Assembly: GCA_017521875.1 (NCBI GenBank)
Contig: JAFXBH010000088.1
Span: 1 to 8,926, forward strand
Origin: Oscillospiraceae bacterium
GTDB taxonomy: Bacteria; Bacillota; Clostridia; Oscillospirales; Oscillospiraceae
Length of the DNA: 8,926 bases
Direction: 5' to 3'
The stretch's first letter is position 1. Each line of letters starts with the position of its first letter. The translations under genes and the position numbers were made by a program. The notes below the pieces were generated by a model. It saw nothing but the letters and a program-made list of their open reading frames with translations. It had not been told where the DNA came from and searched no databases. Below, in pieces: positions 5,902 to 8,926 of this stretch.

Positions 5902-6332
5902 ATATTCTGGTGATCAACGGACCGAATTTGAATATGCTGGGAATCCGGGAACCTGTCTTGTACGGTGCGGGTACCTATGAGGATTTGTGCAATCAAATTC
6001 AGGCCTATTGCAATGAGAAGAAGATTGCCGTGGAATTTTACCAATCCAATCACGAAGGCGCGTTGGTAGACCGGATTCAGGCGGCCTACTTTGCGGGAGT
6101 AGACGGCATTGTGATCAATCCCGGCGCCTACACCCATACCAGCATTGCGCTGTTAGACGCAGTGAAGTCCGTCTCCATCCCTACAGTGGAGGTGCATATC
6201 TCCAAAGTGGAGGAGCGGGAAGACTTCCGTCAAAAAAGTTACATTCGCGCTGCCTGCGTGGCAACGGTTACAGGCAAGGGCTTCGCCGGCTATCTGGAAG
6301 CCATTGATATTTTAGTGGAGAAGAAAGTATGA
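5898..6332 (+). CDS. aroQ: Type II 3-dehydroquinate dehydratase
   Basis: Third pathway step: dehydration of 3-dehydroquinate to 3-dehydroshikimate by the dodecameric, flavodoxin-like class II enzyme, which is unrelated to AroD. The 144-residue size is typical. Visible motifs are NGPNLNMLGIREP (8-19) with R17, the catalytic Y22 in LYG, QSNHEG (49-54), INPGAYTHTS (73-82, with N74) and EVHISK (98-103, with H100), followed by REDFR (107-111). It overlaps the aroE-aroK stop by ATGA (5898-5901) and has AAAAAGGAG (5881-5889) inside the upstream gene, so its translation is probably coupled. It supplies the substrate of the AroE domain encoded just upstream. Confidence 0.97.
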   Translation: MNILVINGPNLNMLGIREPVLYGAGTYEDLCNQIQAYCNEKKIAVEFYQSNHEGALVDRIQAAYFAGVDGIVINPGAYTHTSIALLDAVKSVSIPTVEVHISKVEEREDFRQKSYIRAACVATVTGKGFAGYLEAIDILVEKKV

Positions 6333-7543
6333 ATGTTACGATCCGTCCCGGAAAAGCCAATGGTTCAGTGATGGCGCCTCCTTCTAAAAGCGTGGCTCAC
6401 CGGTTGTTGATCTGCGCAGGTCTTGCAGAGGGTACCAGCCGTATTCGGGGACTGGCGTATAATGAAGATATTCTGGCAACCATCGACTGTCTCCGGGCAT
6501 TAGGCGCATCCTGTACCGTAGATGGAGATACGGTGACGATTATGGGCACTGATCTGCGGAAAGCAATGCCTGCCCAGGCTCTCTGCTGCCGGGAAAGCGG
6601 TAGTACGCTGCGATTTTTGATTCCCCTGGCGCTGCTATGTGGTCAGAATGTTTCTTTTACCGGTACGGAAAAATTGCTGTCACGGCCCTTGGGCGTGTAT
6701 GAGCAGTTGTGCAGGGAAAAAAACTATGGGTTTTCCTTAGGTGACCGGCATTTGCAGGTAAAGGGAAACCTGACCGGCGGCACATTCCAAATCCCCGGCA
6801 ATATCAGCAGTCAGTTTATCACCGGCCTGCTGTTTGCACTGCCCTTGACAATGCAGGACAGCCGGATTCAGATTACCACACCGGTGGAGAGCAGAAGTTA
6901 CATTGACCTTACGCTACAGGCACTGAAAGCATTTGGTGTGTCTGCCTTCTGGCAGGATAACACGACCCTCTTCATTCCCGGCAGCCAGCGTTATATGGCT
7001 GGGGATATGACGGTAGAAGGGGACTATTCCGGTGCGGCCTTTTATGGCGCAATGAATGCATTGGGATCCAATGTTGCAGTGCAGGGTCTCCGGGAAGATA
7101 GTCTGCAGGGGGACAAGGTCTATACAAAGCATATACAAAGTCTTTCTGTCGGTACGCCTGAAATTGATATTTCCGATTGCCCGGACTTGGGCCCTGTGTT
7201 GTTTGCGGTGGCGGCTGCGAAGAATGGCGGTGTATTTACAGGCACAGGCAGATTGAAAATGAAAGAGAGTGACCGGGCAGAAGCAATGTCCCGGGAACTG
7301 GCCGCTTTCGGTGTCAAAGTTGCGGTGGAGGAAAATACCGTTACCGTTATACCGGTGGACTTTCATGCGCCGGACAGGGTACTGCAAGGCCACAATGACC
7401 ACCGCATCGTGATGTCTTTGGCGGTGCTTTTGATGCTAACCGGCGGACAGATCGAAGGCGCTCAGGCTGTACGGAAGAGTTTTCCGGATTTTTTTGAAAA
7501 ACTGAAGCAATTAGGCGTTGCGGTATATGAAAGTAAAAAATGA
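6329..7543 (+). CDS. aroA: 3-phosphoshikimate 1-carboxyvinyltransferase (EPSP synthase)
   Basis: Sixth pathway step: transfer of the enolpyruvyl group of PEP to shikimate-3-phosphate; this is the target of glyphosate. The 404-residue protein is slightly shorter than the usual 420-450. Motifs: PPSKSVAHR (17-25, with K20, S21 and R25), ESGSTLRFL (89-97), SRPLG (118-122), NISSQF (158-163), DCPDLGP (283-289; D286 is the likely counterpart of the catalytic Asp), RLKMKESDR (308-316, with K312 and E313), NDHRI (356-360) and KSFPDFF (383-389). It begins in a 4-nt ATGA overlap with aroQ (6329-6332). MurA is the main homologous alternative, but ESGSTLR and KESDR together with the context identify AroA. 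Glyphosate tolerance class cannot be assigned with confidence by eye. Confidence 0.97.
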   Translation: MNVTIRPGKANGSVMAPPSKSVAHRLLICAGLAEGTSRIRGLAYNEDILATIDCLRALGASCTVDGDTVTIMGTDLRKAMPAQALCCRESGSTLRFLIPLALLCGQNVSFTGTEKLLSRPLGVYEQLCREKNYGFSLGDRHLQVKGNLTGGTFQIPGNISSQFITGLLFALPLTMQDSRIQITTPVESRSYIDLTLQALKAFGVSAFWQDNTTLFIPGSQRYMAGDMTVEGDYSGAAFYGAMNALGSNVAVQGLREDSLQGDKVYTKHIQSLSVGTPEIDISDCPDLGPVLFAVAAAKNGGVFTGTGRLKMKESDRAEAMSRELAAFGVKVAVEENTVTVIPVDFHAPDRVLQGHNDHRIVMSLAVLLMLTGGQIEGAQAVRKSFPDFFEKLKQLGVAVYESKK

Positions 7544-7555
7544 GGTGATTTCCTA

Positions 7556-8584
7556 ATGGGTATGATGTTCCAACGAAAACTTCCCATTCCCAAAGATGTT
7601 AAGGAAGAATTCCCTCTCAGCGAGAGAATGGAGAAAATCAAAGAAGTACGAGACACGGAAATCAGAGCGGTTTTTAACGGCGTATCTGATAAATTTCTGC
7701 TGATCATAGGCCCTTGTTCTGCTGACCACAGCGAATCGGTATTGGAGTATATCTCCCGGTTGCGGAAAGTGGCGGATCAGGTGTCAGACAAGATTATAGT
7801 AATTCCACGGATCTACACCAATAAGCCCCGGACTACCGGTCATGGGTATAAAGGAATGCTCCATCAACCCAATCCGGACGGAAAGCCGGATATGTATAAG
7901 GGCATTGTTGCCATTCGTGAACTGCATATGACTGCGTTGCGGGACTATGACTTCTCTTGTGCCGATGAAATGCTCTATCCGGAAAACTACCGTTATCTTT
8001 CGGATCTTCTTTCTTATGTAGCGGTGGGCGCCCGGTCTGTGGAGAATCAGCAGCATCGACTTACAGCCAGTGGTATTGAAGTGCCGGTAGGTATGAAAAA
8101 TCCCACCAGCGGTGATTTGACGGTGATGATGAATTCTATTGCAGCCGCCCAGTCCGGTCATATGTTTATTTACCGTGGCTGGGAGGTGGAGAGTGAGGGG
8201 AATCCATGCGCCCACGCCATTCTGCGGGGATATGTGGATTACGCTGGCAGAAGCATCTCCAACTACCATTATGAAGACCTGCTGCGGGTCAGCGAATTGT
8301 ATGGCGAATCCGGTCTTATGAATCCTTCTGTCATTGTAGATACCAACCATAACAACTCGGGCAAGCAGTATCTGGAGCAGATTCGCATCGCCAAGGATGT
8401 TGTCCGCAGCCGCAACCAGAATGAGGACATCAAGCGCCTGGTGAAGGGGCTGATGATCGAAAGTTACCTGGAGGACGGCGCCCAGGGTGTTCACGAACAC
8501 ACCTTTGGCAAATCCATTACCGATCCTTGCCTGGGCTGGGAAAAGACGGAGCAACTGATTTTTCAGATTGCGGAAAAACTGTAA
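7556..8584 (+). CDS. aroF: DAHP synthase, type I (AroF/G/H family)
   Basis: First pathway step: condensation of phosphoenolpyruvate with erythrose-4-phosphate to DAHP. It is a metal-dependent TIM barrel of 342 residues, near the usual length of about 350. Likely metal ligands are C54 (IGPCS), H265 (DTNHNNSGK), E302 (MIESYLEDG) and D323 (ITDPCLGWEKTE). Substrate-site motifs are NKPRTTGHGYKG (89-100), GARSVENQQHR (158-168) and GMKNPTSGDLTV (179-190). No fused chorismate mutase or ACT domain is present, so any feedback control would act through the barrel and N-terminal segment, as in E. coli. GAGGTGA (7542-7548) lies 7 nt before the ATG; the ATGs at codons 3 and 4 are less well spaced. The gap to aroA is 12 nt. 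The symbol aroF is nominal, since F, G and H forms differ by inhibitor, which cannot be read here. Placing the pathway's entry enzyme last in the operon is notable. Confidence 0.95.
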   Translation: MGMMFQRKLPIPKDVKEEFPLSERMEKIKEVRDTEIRAVFNGVSDKFLLIIGPCSADHSESVLEYISRLRKVADQVSDKIIVIPRIYTNKPRTTGHGYKGMLHQPNPDGKPDMYKGIVAIRELHMTALRDYDFSCADEMLYPENYRYLSDLLSYVAVGARSVENQQHRLTASGIEVPVGMKNPTSGDLTVMMNSIAAAQSGHMFIYRGWEVESEGNPCAHAILRGYVDYAGRSISNYHYEDLLRVSELYGESGLMNPSVIVDTNHNNSGKQYLEQIRIAKDVVRSRNQNEDIKRLVKGLMIESYLEDGAQGVHEHTFGKSITDPCLGWEKTEQLIFQIAEKL

Positions 8585-8594
8585 AGAGTATAAT
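8568..8594 (+). promoter_or_regulatory. Possible weak promoter for the CDF transporter gene
   Basis: A perfect TATAAT (8589-8594) lies just after the DAHP synthase stop. The best -35 candidate is TTGCGG (8568-8573), at a short 15-bp spacing, and there is no TG extension. No convincing terminator separates the two genes, so read-through from the aro operon is also possible. Confidence 0.3.
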
Positions 8595-8645
8595 GATCTT
8601 GGAATGGGAATAGGCTATCATTGTTCCAATAAAAGGAGGAATTCT

Positions 8646-8926
8646 GTGAAAAGTGAAAAGAATATTCTCATTGCCTTTCTTTTGAATCTGGCGTTTTCCG
8701 TTTTTGAGTTTTTCGGCGGCATTTTTACCGGCAGCGTGGCGATTATTTCTGATGCCATTCACGATATAGGCGATGCGGCCAGTATTGGCATTTCTTATTT
8801 CCTGGAAAAGAAGAGCAAACGGCAGCCGGATGGAGTTTACACTTACGGATACACCCGGTATTCCGTCATCGGCAGTGTGATCACCACGCTGATTCTGCTT
8901 GCAGGTTCGGTGATTGTGGTCTATAA
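8646..8926 (+). CDS. Cation diffusion facilitator (CDF) family metal transporter, N-terminal part
   Basis: The first 93 codons are present and the gene runs off the right edge. It starts at GTG, chosen because AGGAGG (8634-8639) lies 6 nt upstream and the CDF fold begins at once. Visible parts: a first membrane helix (about 7-26, with LNLAFSVFEFFGG), GSVAIISDAIHDIGDAASIG (29-48) carrying the metal-site pattern H39-x3-D43 in the second helix, a cytoplasmic basic loop (EKKSKRQP), YTYGYTR (65-71), and a third helix from about 73. CDF proteins export Zn2+ and related divalent metals in exchange for protons; HxxxD at this place is typical of zinc/cadmium types, though the metal is not certain. A function shared with the aromatic operon is not apparent. 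The spacer to the DAHP synthase gene is 61 nt. Confidence 0.9.
   Translation, partial: MKSEKNILIAFLLNLAFSVFEFFGGIFTGSVAIISDAIHDIGDAASIGISYFLEKKSKRQPDGVYTYGYTRYSVIGSVITTLILLAGSVIVVY

Noticed and set aside
7784..8554. Minus-strand open frame of about 256 codons opposite the DAHP synthase gene
   Set aside because: The plus-strand protein carries all DAHP synthase motifs, and the antisense product has no family features.
8599..8629. Possible terminator after the DAHP synthase gene (TTGGAA paired with TTCCAA)
   Set aside because: The stem is only 6 bp, the loop is 19 bases, and no T tract follows, so it is not a credible intrinsic terminator.

Overview
The window looks like a chromosomal segment from a low-to-mid GC Firmicute, most likely a gut-type Clostridia of the Oscillospiraceae/Ruminococcaceae kind. 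The basis is strong AGGAGG-type ribosome binding sites, TTGaca/TGnTATAAT promoters, a class II dehydroquinase, a bifunctional CM-prephenate dehydratase with a clostridial-style ACT domain, and a fused AroE-AroK. No taxon can be fixed from sequence reading alone.

Left flank (1-1442): an AT-rich, gene-poor junction. It opens with the last 49 codons of a tyrosine recombinase/integrase (2-151). A hairpin terminator follows (319-355), then a minus-strand gene for a small lipoprotein of unknown function (389-814) with its own promoter (880-909), and a second, orphan plus-strand terminator (1148-1184). Two imperfect 31-bp direct repeats (286-316 and 1102-1132, 27/31 identical) lie 816 bp apart, each just upstream of one terminator. 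This arrangement suggests an integrated element or the scars of repeated integration.

Main block (1277-8584): one promoter (1277-1304) and a roughly 130-nt potentially structured leader precede seven tightly packed plus-strand genes: pheA, aroB, aroC, a fused aroE-aroK, aroQ, aroA and a type I DAHP synthase. Together they encode every step from erythrose-4-phosphate plus PEP to chorismate (DAHP synthase, AroB, AroQ, AroE, AroK, AroA, AroC), and PheA carries chorismate on to phenylpyruvate. Gaps are 12 nt or less, and two junctions are 4-nt ATGA overlaps, so this is almost certainly a single operon. No tyrA, trp or aminotransferase gene is visible here.

Right end (8585-8926): a short spacer, then the first 93 codons of a cation diffusion facilitator (CDF) metal transporter that runs off the window.

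The operon itself is well-understood biosynthesis. The parts most worth a second look are the integrase/direct-repeat/terminator junction on the left, the structured pheA leader, and the nearly linker-free AroE-AroK fusion. I do not see a clearly new defence, mobile or signalling system.
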